Assembly (NCBI GenBank): GCA_029891385.1
Contig: CM057233.1
Coordinates: forward strand, 14,511,460 to 14,575,459
DNA from: Erythroxylum novogranatense
Taxonomy: Eukaryota > Streptophyta > Magnoliopsida > Malpighiales > Erythroxylaceae
DNA: 64,000 bases
Direction of reading: 5' to 3'
The notes under the pieces are model-generated. The model was given only the letters and a program-made list of their open reading frames with translations. It did no database searches and was not told where the DNA came from. Made by a program: the position numbers and the translations under genes. Positions 35,848 through 47,965 of this stretch are shown one piece after another. Positions within the stretch are counted from its first letter, which is position 1; every line of letters begins with the position of its first letter.

Positions 35848-37389
35848 TGATAAGTGCATAATTGTCTAATATTTATGTTTTAATTATCCCTTTTTATTCC
35901 TCTTGTTGATGCAATCATCGGGACTTAATTTGATTTAATGTTTCCTTATAGGAAAATTATAATTTTTGCATGAAGTGAAAAATTAAAAGGAAAACAGCAA
36001 CTAATTTGAGCTACAAAGAAGAGCAACTTAGGCGGAAACCACGCAACATCAATTCGGCAGCATGGCGTCAACACATTTAAATGGGCAGAAATTTAATAAA
36101 GGAGCCAGCAGCTCACGTAAGAGACGCACAGGTGGACCAATGAACACATAAGGCACGTGGGATTAGAGAGGAATAAAATCAATTAGCAACAACAAGTGTT
36201 GGGCGTAGGAGATTCACGCATGAACGTATGTGACGCAGGCAGCCAAGGGAATCACCAACAGAAGGCCCACGTTGTCCACTAAAAGAGGCCATCAAGGAGG
36301 GCCCACGATTGTTTTAAAAAAGAAAGAGGAAAAAAAAACCTAGCGAAAAACAGCAGCACATACGCAGGCAAGGCTGAACAGGGAGGGGAGCCACGCACGC
36401 AGCCAGGAAGGAGAAAAATTCACGCAGAAAAGAATCCACGCAGGAGGAACAGTGACGATACTGAGAGGACAACGCCAGCGGCACTTTGGGGAGATTTTTA
36501 GTTTTTCTTATTTTTTTTATTATTTAGATTATGTTAATTAAGAACTTTGTTAGATTTAATTTCCGTATGAGTAGCTAATCTGTTTTAGTCGGGAAATTCC
36601 AACTGTTATGCTTTGACTCGTGAGACCTTGTTTGTTCCGAATATTTGGTTTATAATATTCGTACTGTTTCTGAATTACTGTCATTGTTTATTAATTGATT
36701 CTGCGATTGAGGCCTGATTGTAGAGTTAGTTAATTTGCATATCGCCAACTGATTTACTTGGTGGAGTCTAACTGGGTGATTGGTGTTTATGGCAATTGGC
36801 ACTAGGGCATAGTACTTGTCTGATTTTGTGTGGAGGAACTTGCGATCTAACTAGATGAAGCATGAGTCTGTGCGTAGTCAGTTAGGGTTAGTGTTTCTTT
36901 AGAGTTTAACGCTGTTAATTAATTGAATCTCGGAGAGAGTCTCGAAGGGGTTATTAGTTAATTAGGGAATAGTTCAAAGGAGTTTCTGCGACTATTCTAA
37001 AATTAAGAAGAAACGAGGGAGCCAGAGGTAGTTGGTAACTATAGCTAACCTATTATTAAACCAAAGAAAATATTTGAGTCGATGATCGTGGTCTAAGCAT
37101 AATTAGGAATTTCCTGGCTAAGTTGTCGTTTATTGAGTTTATCAATTTTATTTGCGTTCTTTGTTGGTTATTGTTTTATTAATTTGCGTTAATCTTTTAT
37201 CAGTTGTTATTTCAATTAGTAGTTTTAGTCGAAAACTTCAAAACCCCTTTTTATTTAATTTCATTCGTTCTTTGGCATTTGAATAAAATCAATTGTTCCA
37301 TTCTCGTGGATCGACCCATTTACCCATTGTCATGCAATTTATTTTCGTTTGGTGTTTGGGATTTATTTTGGTGGATTCGACACCCATCA
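35848..37389 (+). repeat. 5' LTR of the Athila-like element
   Basis: 1542 bp, TG...CA. The sequence is nearly the same as the 3' LTR. Differences include a short rearranged word near 36660-36685 against 42428-42450. Confidence 0.95.
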
Positions 37390-37394
37390 AATTT

Positions 37395-37412
37395 TGGCGC
37401 CGTTGCCGGAGA
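37395..37412 (+). other. Primer binding site (tRNA-Asp type)
   Basis: TGGCGCCGTTGCCGGAGA lies five bases after the LTR. It matches, with one change, the complement of the 3' end of plant tRNA-Asp(GUC), the primer reported for Athila elements. Confidence 0.85.
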
Positions 37413-37440
37413 TTGGTAACTAATTGATTTTGTTTGTTTT

Positions 37441-38958
37441 ATGCCTAGGAACATTCGTACGGGAGATTTCATCTTGTACGACCCTGAGATTGAAAAGATT
37501 GCTAAAAGGCCAAGGAAGTTGAGCAAACAGAGGAAGAAGCAAGGAGAAGCTCGTGGATTATAGACCCCGGTTGAGTCGAACACTGAAACGGAGTACGAAG
37601 AGGAGATTGAAGTTGAACAGCAGCCTGACGGGAAGCTTAACCGTGACCACGCGCAGGATATGGCTCTTAACAGAACTCTCCAGGACTTGGATAGACCCAC
37701 TGAAGCGCAGCATCCGTTGTGCATAGACGTTCCAGAACTTCAAGAAGGGTTCGAATTGAAATCCGGACTCATCCACTTGCTGCCCACCTTCCGTGGTTTG
37801 GAAAACGATGATCCGAATAAGCATCTGAAGGAATTTCACCTCGTCTGCACTTCCATGAAGCCCCGCAATGTCACGGAGGACCAAATAAAACTGAGAGCTT
37901 TTCCATTCTCGCTGCAAGATGCAGCCAAGGATTGGCTCTACTACCTACCTCCAGGGACAATCAACACTTGGGAAGGGATGTCCCGACAGTTTCTAGAGAA
38001 ATATTTCCCAGCATCCCGAGCCGCCAACATCAGACGAGAGATCTGTGGCATTAAGCAGAAGGATTCAGAGAATCTCTACGAGTACTGGGAGAGGTACAAG
38101 AGAATTTTAGCAAGCTGCCCGCAGCATGGCATATCTGAACAATTGATCATCCAGTATTTCTACGAGGGTCTGATTCCAATGGAGCGTAGAATGATGGACG
38201 CCGCAAGTGGCGGGGCCATTGTCAGCAAAACCCCAGCTGAAGCCCGGGAGTTGATATCAACCATGGCAGCAAACTCCCAGCAATTCGGTGCTCGACAAGA
38301 TATACCGCGAAGGGTGAACGAGGTAAATGTTACTTCCCTCAATGAAGTCAAATCTTTACTAACAACTTTGGTCGAGAAATTGAATGTAGGTACTCCTCCA
38401 CCTGCGAGGGCGTGTGGCATCTGCACTAGCCTAGCTCACCCAACCGATGCATGCCCAATGCTCCACGATGAAATACCAGAGAATGTGAATGCTATTGGGT
38501 TCTAACAGAGGCAATTTGATCCCTATTCAAACACCTACAACCCCGGTTGGAGAAGCCACCCAAACTTCAGTTATGCTAACAGCGAACCGACCCAATAGAA
38601 TTACTATTAAAGACCACCACCACCGCAACAGCCTTCGGGCTCAGGTAAGCCTCTTGAAGAAATTGTCCATATGTTAGCTACTAATACTGCAAAATTTCAA
38701 CAGGACACTGCAACCAGATTTCAAAAGATAGAAGAGAGCATGAAGACCCTAGAGACTCAAATGAGTCAGATAGCATCCTCTGTTAGCAGAATGGAAACTC
38801 AAGGCAAGTTGCCGTCTCAGACACTCGACCCGAGGCATAATGTGAGCGCGATTTTCTTAAGAAATGGTAAGGGATTGCAGCCCCCAGTCGACAGGAACCC
38901 TAAACGTGACCACGCCCAGGGTTCCGCAGGTAAATGTAGAAAGCGAAATGGAGCTTAA
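37441..38958 (+). pseudogene. Athila-like gag, with in-frame stops
   Basis: The frame opens at ATG 37441 (MPRNIRTGDFILYDPE), meets a TAG at 37561 and continues open from there to 38502. The retrotransposon gag domain (PF03732 type) is clear: KHLKEFHLVCTSM, RAFPFSLQDAAKDWLYYLP, WEGMSRQFLEKYFPASRA, NLYEYWERYKRILASCP and LIIQYFYEGL. A CCHC-like CGICTSLAHPTDACP follows at about 38410-38455. TAA at 38503 and two more stops follow in the same frame before it opens again at 38671-38958 with a coiled-coil-like METQ/ETQMSQI stretch. The capsid protein would form the virus-like particle. Confidence 0.88.
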
Positions 38959-40045
38959 ACGTGACCACATACAGGATTCAGTTCCGGCTGAAAAACCTCA
39001 GAAGCCTGAACCTCTAGTGGTTCCACCCCCATTCCCCCAGAGGCTGGCTCAGAATAAGAAGGAAAAGGAAGATAAAAGCATTATGGAGTTATTCCGAAAA
39101 GTTGAAGTAAACATCCCGCTCCTCGAGGCCATTAAACAGGTTCCGCGCTACCCCAAATTCCTTAAGGAATTGTGCACAAACAAGCGTAAGTTAACAGGTA
39201 ATGAAAGGGTGAGTGTGGGGGAGAATGTTTCAGTTGTCTTACAGAGGAAACTACCTCCTAAGTGTCGCGACCAAGGTATGTTTTCCATTCCTTGCAAAAT
39301 TGGGAATATTGGTATAAGTAAGGCTATGTGTGATTTAGGAGCCTCTATTAATGTGATGCCTTTATCTGTTTATACCTCCCTGGGTCTTGGTCCGTTAACT
39401 AGTACTGGAGTTATAATTCAATTGGCGGATCGATCGATTGTCTATCCTGAAGGTGTTTTAGAGGATGTGCTAGTTCAAGTTAATGGATTAATTTTTCCTG
39501 CTGATTTCTTTGTTATTGATATGGAAAATGATAGTTCTTCTGAGTCTTCTGATATCTTGTTGGGTAGGCCTTTCCTTAGTACGGCTAAGGCAAAGATAGA
39601 TGTGCATAGTGGTTCATTAACTTTAGAGTTTGATGGTGAAGTGGTGAAATTCAATGTTTATGATGCCATGAAACATGCTGAAGATGTGTCTTGTGTTTAT
39701 AATGTTGATATCATTGAAGATTTGACTCATGAGATTTTTGCTTTAAATCATGATGATGAGTTGAATTATGCTTTGTTTCATAGGATGTATGTTGATGGAG
39801 TTAAGAGATTTACTGATCGGTCTGAAGTTTCTGATGATATACTCGATGAGGCCCTAAAGCTGGAGCTCAAAACACTTCCCGAGCATTTGAAATACGCATA
39901 TTTAGGTGACGGTGAGATCCTACCCGTGATCGTACCCAGCATGCTCGACGACCTGGAAGAGGAGAAACTAATTAGAGTGCTTCAAGAGTACAGGGAGGCA
40001 ATTGGTGGGACCATTGCTGATTTCCAACATCGAGACGAGGGTTAA
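38864..40045 (+). pseudogene. Athila-like protease region; pol truncated
   Basis: The frame shifts by one from gag near 38900. It covers PPFPQRLAQNKKEKEDK, EAIKQVPRYPKFLKELC and then the aspartic protease with CDLGASINVMP. The active-site triad is D-L-G (residues 157-159 of this ORF), the form usual in Athila rather than D-T-G or D-S-G. The DILLGRPFLSTA motif follows. The polyprotein then reaches the stretch before the reverse transcriptase (EYREAIGGTIADF) and breaks off at about 40023. It is joined directly to what should follow integrase, giving a stop at 40043. It cannot supply RT or integrase. Confidence 0.88.
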
Positions 40046-41600
40046 CATCGAAACGAGGATCGTCGAGCCTAGGACGTTAAACAAGGGCGCTAATGGGAGG
40101 CAGCCCATATTTTTATTTTTATTTTATCTTATTTTTTTCCTTTCTTTTGCTTTATTTTGTGTTCTTTTTTTCTCGTTTGTTTCTTTTTTTCTTTGTTTTG
40201 AAATTTTCCTTTCCTTCCCTGTGTCTTTCAGGAGGTTCGGCATTGGATCAATTTGGACTTCTTGGATTACAGCTGGCGGGAGTCCTCTATATGATCATAT
40301 GTTGGCTCTCATCCCTCTTGTATTAGTTGTACCCTCTTGGCGGGATGCCTAAACGAGCTCACGATAAGCCCTCATCTTCACCACTGCAGACAAATTTCAA
40401 ACACCATCGCCCTTGATTCGTGGAAGTCCTCGCCATTTACTCTTTTCATTTACTTTTACGTTGAGGACAACGCATGCTTTAAGTGTGGGGAGGGGTGATT
40501 TATAGCTTTTGAGATGCATGTTGTTTTTGTTTGATGCATTATCTTAGAATTAGTACCCTCCGTTGCCTTTTGGTATTTTTTGACTTTTAACTGTTGATGT
40601 CGTGGCGGATAAAAAAAAATCCTCTTTTTCTTCATTTTGCTCGATGAATTGTTGTGCCTTAGGTAATGGTAGATTGTTTTAAAGGAGTCGAGAGTATGGT
40701 TGAGTCCCTTGTTGCTTAATGTTAATGATTTTGTCCTATGTGTTGAAGTTGCGAGCCTGAGTTAACTGGTTAGAATTTTTAAAAAAATTGTGTGATTAAT
40801 CGGTGCCTTTCTTGTCTAGAGTCATGTTAAGCTTAGAAGTTGAGTTGGTATATGTGTTGAACTTTGGATTGATGTGGAAAATTATGGTGAGAAAGGGAAT
40901 GAAGAATAAAAATAAAAAGGGTGTTAGATTCGTTCCGCCAATCACCAAAAGTGATTGTGAGCGAAGCCAAAAATCTGTCAAAAGGTTGGACGAGATTGAG
41001 TAACCGGGCGACATTCATCACAAATGTTTGCGTTCGCGTAAAAAGGTATCGGACAACTAACGTGTGAGGCAATTAACTACTCCTCTGATTACTCGAAAAT
41101 GAAAGAAAAGAAAAAAAAATTTGTGAAGAATCTGAGTAATCATGAGTAAGGCTAAAGCCACTTGGCGTTGTGATTGGCTGAGTAACCGGGCGACATTCAT
41201 CACAAATGTTTGCGTTCGTGTAAAAAGGCCAATGACAATTCCGAGTAATTTATAGCTAAAAGCACCTAATCAATTAATCAAGATTAACCTGATCTTCCCA
41301 TGACTACCACATAGATTCGGAGTTCTTCGTATATACTAACCACCTGATAAGTGAAGTGTGTTTTTTAGCTTGATTGGTTTTTAATTAAAATTCGGTAATT
41401 CATGCGTGCGCTTCAATTTGTGTTCAGGCTTGTATCTTCTCATCTGGGAAATTTTTTGCATTCGTTTGACATTTGGTTGACATTGGGACAAAATTGCGCT
41501 CTCATTCCTAATTTACATTACCTCTGTGCATGTTTCATTTATTGGAGCGGTTTTTCATTGTGTCTTAGTTTTCTTTTATGCCTGAGGACAAGCATCGTCT
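40024..41600 (+). other. Post-pol untranslated region of the Athila-like element
   Basis: It starts with the GGGCGCTAATGGGAGGCAGCCCAT block that usually lies just after integrase in Athila/Tat elements. It holds a first polypurine-like stretch (TTTAAGTGTGGGGAGG at 40480-40495) and a T-rich segment. It also has two copies, about 180 bp apart, of a 39-base word starting GAGTAACCGGGCGACATTCA (40998 and 41180). The envelope-like ORF known in some Athila elements is not found here. Confidence 0.7.
40998..41218 (+). repeat. Two copies of a 39 bp word in the Athila-like 3' region
   Basis: GAGTAACCGGGCGACATTCA continuing to TTGCGTTCG appears at 40998-41036 and 41180-41218 without differences. Confidence 0.85.
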
Positions 41601-41615
41601 AAGTGTGGGGAGATT
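41601..41615 (+). other. Polypurine tract of the Athila-like element
   Basis: AAGTGTGGGGAGATT directly precedes the 3' LTR. A near copy of the context (GAGGACAACGCATGCTTTAA then GTGTGGGGAGG) is at 40465-40495, so there are two potential tracts. Confidence 0.8.
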
Positions 41616-43157
41616 TGATAAGTGCATAATTGTCTAATATTTATGTTTTAATTATCCCTTTTTATTCCTCTTGTTGATGCAATTATCGGGACTTAATTTG
41701 ATTTAATGTTTCCTTATAGGAAAATTATAATTTTTGCATGAAGTGAAAAATTAAAAGGAAAACAGCAACTAATTTGAGCTACAAAGAAGAGCAACTTAGG
41801 CGGAAACCACGCAACATCAATTCGGCAGCATGGCGTCAACACATTTAAATCAGCAGAAATTTAATGAAGGAGCCAGCAGCTCACGTAAGAGACGCACAGG
41901 TGGACCAATGAACACATAAGGCACGTGGGATTAGAGAGGAATAAAATCAATTAGCAACAACAAGTGTTGGGCGTAGGAGATTCACGCATGAACGTATGTG
42001 ACGCAGGCAGCTAAGGGAATCACCAACAGAAGGCCCACGTTGTCCACTAAAAGAGGCCATCAAGGAGGGCCCACGGTTGTTTTAAAAAAGAAAGAGGAAA
42101 AAAAAACCTAGCGAAAAACAGCAGCACATACGCAGGCAAGGCTGAACAGGGAGGGGAGTCACGCACGCAGCCAGGAAGGAGAAAAATTCATGCAGAAAAG
42201 AATCCACGCAGGAGGAACAGTGACAATACCGAGAGGACAACGCCAGCGGCACTTTGGGGAGATTTTTAGTTTTTCTTATTTTTTTATTATTTAGATTATG
42301 TTAATTAAGAACTTTGTTAGATTTAATTTCCGTATGAGTAGCTAATCTGTTTTAATCAGGAAATTCCAACTGTTATGCTTTGACTCGTGAGACCTTGTTT
42401 GTTCTGAATATTTGGTTTATAATATTCGCATCTTGCTTTCAATTCTTGTCATTGTTTATTAATTGATTCTGCGATTAAGGCCTGATTGTAGAGTTAGTTA
42501 ATTTGCATATCGCCAACTAATTTACTTGGTGGAGTCTAACTGGGTGATTGGTGTTTGTGGCAATTGGCACTAGGGCATAGTACTTGTCTGATTTTGTGTG
42601 GAGGAACTTGCGATCTAACTAGATGAAGCATGAGTGCATGCGTAGTCGATTAGGGTTAGTGTTTCTTTAGAGTTTAACTGTTAATTAATTGAATCTCGGA
42701 GAGAGTCTCGAAGGGGTTATTAGTTAATTAGGGAATAGTTCAAAGGAGTTTCTGCGACTATTCTAAAATTAAGAAGAAACGAGGGAGCCAGAGGTAGTTG
42801 GTAACTATAGCTAACCTATTATTAAACCAAAGAAAATATTTGAGCCGATGATCATGGTCTAAGCATAATTAGGAATTTCCTGGCTAAGTTGTCGTTTATT
42901 GAGTTTATCAATTTTATTTGCGTTCTTTGTTGGTTATTGTTTTATTAATTTGCGTTAATCTTTTATCAGTTGTTATTTCAATTAGTAGTTTTAGTCGAAA
43001 ACTTCAAAACCCCCTTTTTATTTAATTTCATTCGTTCTTTGGCATTTGAATAAAATCAATTGTTCCATTCTCTGTGGATCGACCCCATTTATCACTGTGC
43101 GCAATTTATTTTCGTTTGGTGTTTGGGATTTATTTTTGGTGGATTCGACACCCATCA
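41616..43157 (+). repeat. 3' LTR of the Athila-like element
   Basis: 1542 bp, the same length as the 5' LTR. The target duplication ATGCT follows at 43158-43162. Confidence 0.95.
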
Positions 43158-44060
43158 ATGCTATGGGTTAAATAATATCTAGTGTCGTACACTTTTCCTC
43201 GCATAACATAATGAGCAGAAAGTGTTATACCTTTGGCAAGGTTTGCGAACAAGTGAGATGCCTATAACATATTAATGTCATTATTTAACCCTGACAAATC
43301 AAAATGTGCATGCCATATCCACAAATCATAATCAGCTACAGCTTCAAAAATAATACTTTGGAATCGACTACATCCACTATATTGTCTTGCCCAAGTTGTA
43401 GGACAATTTTTTCATGTCTAGTGCTTGCAATCTAAGCTCCCTAGCATCCCTGGAAAATCATGTTCTTAATTAATTTTAAGTAGTCTTGCAACGTTGTTAG
43501 CATCCAGTGCTCTTAGATAAATCTATCCAAAGACCTCCACAATGGCTCGATAAAATCTTTTTGTACTTTCAATTGCAGTTGATTCCAATTTTAATGTATT
43601 CATTAGTTAAATCAGCTAATACACCATATGCCAATATTCGAAATGCTGCTATTATTTTTTGTAAACTAGACAATCCTAGTTTACCACATCCATTTCTCTG
43701 TTGCATAAAGTAGTCTTCATGACCTTCAACAGCACCAACAAGTCATAGGAATAAATTCTGACTCATTCGAAATTGCTTGCGAAACATTGTTGCATTATAT
43801 CTTGGATTTTCTGCAAAATAGTCATCCTATAGTCTTTGATCTGTTGCAGCACGATCGCGATAAATTACTCTATGACCAGAGATTAAGCCTTTGTGCTTTA
43901 GCTAGTTCACTGTATTATTCATATAGTAATCAATTACAAGGTTGTTATTGGTGTATGCATATAGTAACGCTTTGTTTTATGCTAATATTGCAAAAGTGAG
44001 ATCCAATTCATCCTTTAATGATGAGGATGATATATGAGAAGTGCTGGCATTAGTACTCAT
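43158..44060 (-). pseudogene. PIF/Harbinger transposase, N-terminal and middle part, copy 1
   Basis: The minus strand begins MSTNASTSH with a serine- and acid-rich start (ATG at about 44059). It then shows FRKQFRMSQNLFL, GCGKLGLSSLQKIIAAFRILAYGVLADLT, NEYIKIG and, near the Gypsy junction, a degraded SRDARELRLQALDMKKL stretch where the first catalytic Asp should be. The second Asp region (PG.IMTLICYRHLTCSQT) is recognisable but degraded. Stops and shifts abound. Together with 35500-35847 it makes one transposase gene. Confidence 0.85.
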
Positions 44061-44109
44061 GGTTGTAGACAAATATGGTGAAGGATTCAAAGAAGAATCT
44101 GCTAGTGAT

Positions 44110-45960
44110 TCATTCCCTTATATAGTAATATAATTCAAGATAAGATAAGGAATCTTTGCAAAAAAATCTAACTCTATCTCTTCCCAACCACTAGATTAGA
44201 TTGCATTTATCTCAATCATTAATTAGTATTCTTATCCTGCAAAAAAATCTAACTTTATCTCATCCTAACAGCTGGATTAGATTGCATTCATCTCAACCAT
44301 TAATTAGTATTCTTATCCTATCTACACAATATCCAACACAAGATAAGGAATCTCTACATAAAATATAACTCTATCTCTTCCCAGTCGTTTGATTAGATTG
44401 CATTCATCTTAACCATTTATTAGTATTCGTATCCTATCCACACAATATCTAAGACAAGATAAAGAATCTCTGTAAAAAATCGAACTCTATCTCTTCCCAG
44501 CTGTTGGATTAGATTGCATTCATCTCAACTGTTAATTAGTATTCATATCTTATCCACACTCTAAGATAAGATAAGGAATCTCTACAAACAATGTAACTCT
44601 ATCTCTTCCTAACCGTTGGATTAGATTGTATTCATCTTAACCGTTAATTAGTATTCTAATCTTATCCATACAATATACAAGAAAAGATAAGGAATCTCTG
44701 CAAAAAAATCTAACTCTTTCTCTTCCTAGTCTTTGGATTAGATTACATTCATCTCAACCGTTAATTAGTATTCGTATACTATCCAAATAATATTCAAGAC
44801 AAGATAAGGAATCTTTGTAAAAAAAATCTAACTCTATCTCTTCCCAGCCATTGGATTAGATTACATTCATTTTAACCGTTCATTAGTATTTGTATCATAT
44901 CCACACAATATCTAAGACAAGATAAGTAATCTCTGCAAAAAAAATCTAACTCTATCTCTTCCCATCTATTGGATTAGATTGCATTCATCTCAACCGTTAA
45001 TTAGTATTCTTACCCTACTCACACAATATCCAAGACAAGATAAGGAATCTCTGTAAAAAATCTAACTCTATCTCTTCCTGATCATTGGATTAGATTGTAT
45101 TCATCTTAACCGTTAATTAGTATTCTTATCCTATCCACACAATATACAAGACAAGATAAGGAATCTCTGCAAAGAAATCCAACTCTTTCTCTTCCCAGCC
45201 GTTGGATTAGATTACATTCATCTCAACCGTTGATTAGTATTCGTATCCTATCCACATAATATCCAAGACAAGATAAGGAATCAATGTAAAAAATCTAACT
45301 CTATCTCTTCCTAACCGTTGGATTAGATTATATTCATTTCAACCGTTCATTAGTATTCGTATCCTAGCCACACAATATCTAAGATAAGATAAGTAATCTC
45401 TGTAAAAAAATCTAACTCTGTCTCTTCCCAACTATTGGATTAGATTGCATTCATCTCAACCATTAATTAGTATTCTTATCCTATTCACACAATATCCAAG
45501 ATAAGATAAAGAATCTCTGCAAAAAATCTAACTCTATCTCTTCCTAACCATTGGATTAGATTGCATTCATCTCAACCGTTCATTAGTATTCATATCCTAT
45601 CCACACAATATCTAAGACAAGATAAGGAATCTCTGCAAAAAATCTAACACTATCTCTTCTCAGCCGTTGGTTTAGAATGCATTCATCTCAACCGTTAATT
45701 AGTATTCTTATCCTACCCACACAATATATAACATAAGATAAGAAATCTCTTCAAAAAATCAAACTCTATCTCTTCTTAGCTATTGGATTAGATTGCATTT
45801 ATCTCAACCATTCATTAGCATTAGTATCCTATCCACACAATATCCAAGACAAGATAAGGAATCTCTCTAAAAAAATCTAATTCTATCTCTTCCCAGCCGT
45901 TGGATTATATTGCATTCATCTCAATCGTTATGAAAAGGTCTCTATCCAGTTGAATGAAAA
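44110..45960. repeat. ~116 bp tandem array, copy 1, about 16 units
   Basis: Each unit has AAGATAAGGAATCTCTGC, an A-run, TCTAACTCTATCTCTTCCCA, CCGTTGGATTAGATTGCATT, CATCTCAACCGTTAATTAGT and ATTC(T/G)TATCCTATCCACACAA. Units vary by a few bases. The array starts just upstream of the Harbinger transposase start and ends near 45960 with a partial unit. Two CCGTT motifs per unit are almost always kept. No ORF is supported. Confidence 0.95.
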
Positions 45961-47965
45961 GCCGTTGGATTATAAGACAAGACACATCACCTAACTCATA
46001 ACAACGTACATGAAACACTTACCCATCTCATTAAAGTATTAGATTATACAACATCAGGTCCATTTGTTAAAAAAAAACATGTACTTTGGTTTGGTAGTTG
46101 AACAAAAATTAGATTAAACTATATGAAATATAACTATGTTCATTAGCAGATGAAATATAACTATGTTCATTAGCAGCAAAGTTGGCTTGGCTTGTAGCAA
46201 CAATGTTTGCACTCATGGGACAACATCTTATTCCTACCAAGCTCCATAGAGTTGAAGTAGACTAATTGATACAAAAGATCTAAACCCGTAACAAGAACCT
46301 CAAGCCTATTCATAAAAGAACACTTGTACCACTCCACGAAGATAATCCATTATGTAGACATGAATTATACCTTCAAGACAATCTAATACTGCCAAACATC
46401 AAAGGCTTGATTCCTTTTGAAGAATAAAACACAAAAAAGATCGAACGAACAATCGAAGAAATGCCAACGCACATAACAATTATGAGTAATCTTCAAAACT
46501 GTTTATCCAACAGCATGGGGACTGAAAACTGAATTGGGTGCTCAAACCTGTCAGTCATTAAAAAAAACTAGATAGAATTAGAAGAAGCTCTAAACTGTCC
46601 ATATTAATGAAGTAGCTTATGTCATGAAAACGAAAAATGAATCAAATTAGCATGAAAGTAATTGCCTATTGAGAAACAATGAAGTTATGCAACTGTAATG
46701 TCAAATTTATTTTCCCTCGACGTGACAAATGTACAAGCATGCTAACTTAATATTTACGCAGCTAAAAGCTTGAAACATGAGTTAGGACTCATGAACAAGC
46801 ATAATCAAGCAAGGATAAACCACATTTGAACCATTCAAAGGCATTGAAAAAAAACTGAAGTTAACCTAAAATTCAGGTAGACCAAATGAAAAGTAACTAT
46901 CTACCTTTGGAAACAAGATGATCAACTTCTCATATATATTCACCGTTCAACTAAAGCATAAAAGTATACATAAGGCAAACAAGGGAGGCAAGAATGTTAT
47001 AAGGAATCGACAAAAAGCATACATGTCTAAACTTTTTCTTTAATTTTCAGCTTCACCTTTATATATTTTATGAACCTGTAACTCCAATTCTCTTCCAAGT
47101 ACAAATACACAATTTTGAGAAATTACAACAATTCAGAAGACATAAACAAAATAGAGACGTATGACCTGCTAACATTCTCCTATCCAGCCTATAAATTCCA
47201 AAAACAAAAACAAATATTATTTTATCTCCACTGCTCAGTGTGTTTCAAATCACTTAAAAAACATAACAAATAAAACATCACATGATAGTTGCAGTAGTGA
47301 TTTGTATGAAAATCAATTTAGTGACTGATTTGCATAATTGAGAAAGACTGGGGGTCTATTCAGATGCACAAACACAAGTGAAATCCACTCAACTGCACAA
47401 ACACCAATGAAAATTGATGCATCTATGTTTGAAATATAAAAGGGGAGTCTCATGTTATTATACAAAAGGTCTAAATTTAAATGAAATATTTTAGGCCCTT
47501 TAAATTCTTTATCGCAGTTGATTTTCTATCATATTTCAGTTAGTAAAAGGATTTTCCGTAAACCTGAGAACATCTCATAATCATTTTCATTAAAACAAAA
47601 CGAAAAGAAATTTTACAGTTAAATTGGCTAGATGGAACTAATTTCTCATATTGATCACTGATAATTAACCCCAAAAGAACTTGCTAGAAAACTCGTTGCA
47701 GTTAGCACATTTGACCTTCAACACCACAGGTCACACTTCATAACAAAAAGGATCACAAAGCAACAACAAAGATGTGACGCAGATTGAACTATTTACTTTC
47801 TTATTCTCCGTATGATTCATAATATACGAGCATAATAGCCAAAATACAAAATAAATTACAATTTGTAGCAACATAACAAGTTTTCTTTTAAGTGCACTAA
47901 AACAATTCTTACAATATAAAAAATTAAAGAAAACATATAATACCAAAATATTAATAGCGTCATAC
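45961..47965. other. AT-rich region, no gene recognised
   Basis: Mostly A-rich with scattered short ORFs. It may contain introns and 3' exons of the candidate gene that starts near 48.68 kb on the minus strand. A segment at about 47150-47200 (minus strand) looks weakly exon-like, and a C-X-X-C-containing stretch at about 47680-47720 is possible, but neither is firm. Confidence 0.4.

Larger units (their letters stand above)
35848..43157 (+). mobile_element. Athila-like Ty3-gypsy element, pol largely deleted
   Basis: LTRs of 1542 bp each (35848-37389 and 41616-43157) start TGATAAGTGCATAATTG and end TTCGACACCCATCA. The target duplication is ATGCT (35843-35847 and 43158-43162). The primer binding site matches plant tRNA-Asp. 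The interior has gag and an aspartic protease of the Athila lineage. Reverse transcriptase, RNase H and integrase are missing. LTRs differ at only a few dozen positions by eye, so it is fairly young. Its host site, a Harbinger transposase, is intact in the second copy of the block. Confidence 0.95.

Noticed and set aside
44110..45960. CRISPR-like regular repeats
   Set aside because: The units are ~116 bp throughout with no distinct spacer, every part of the unit repeats, and this is plant nuclear DNA. It is a tandem array.
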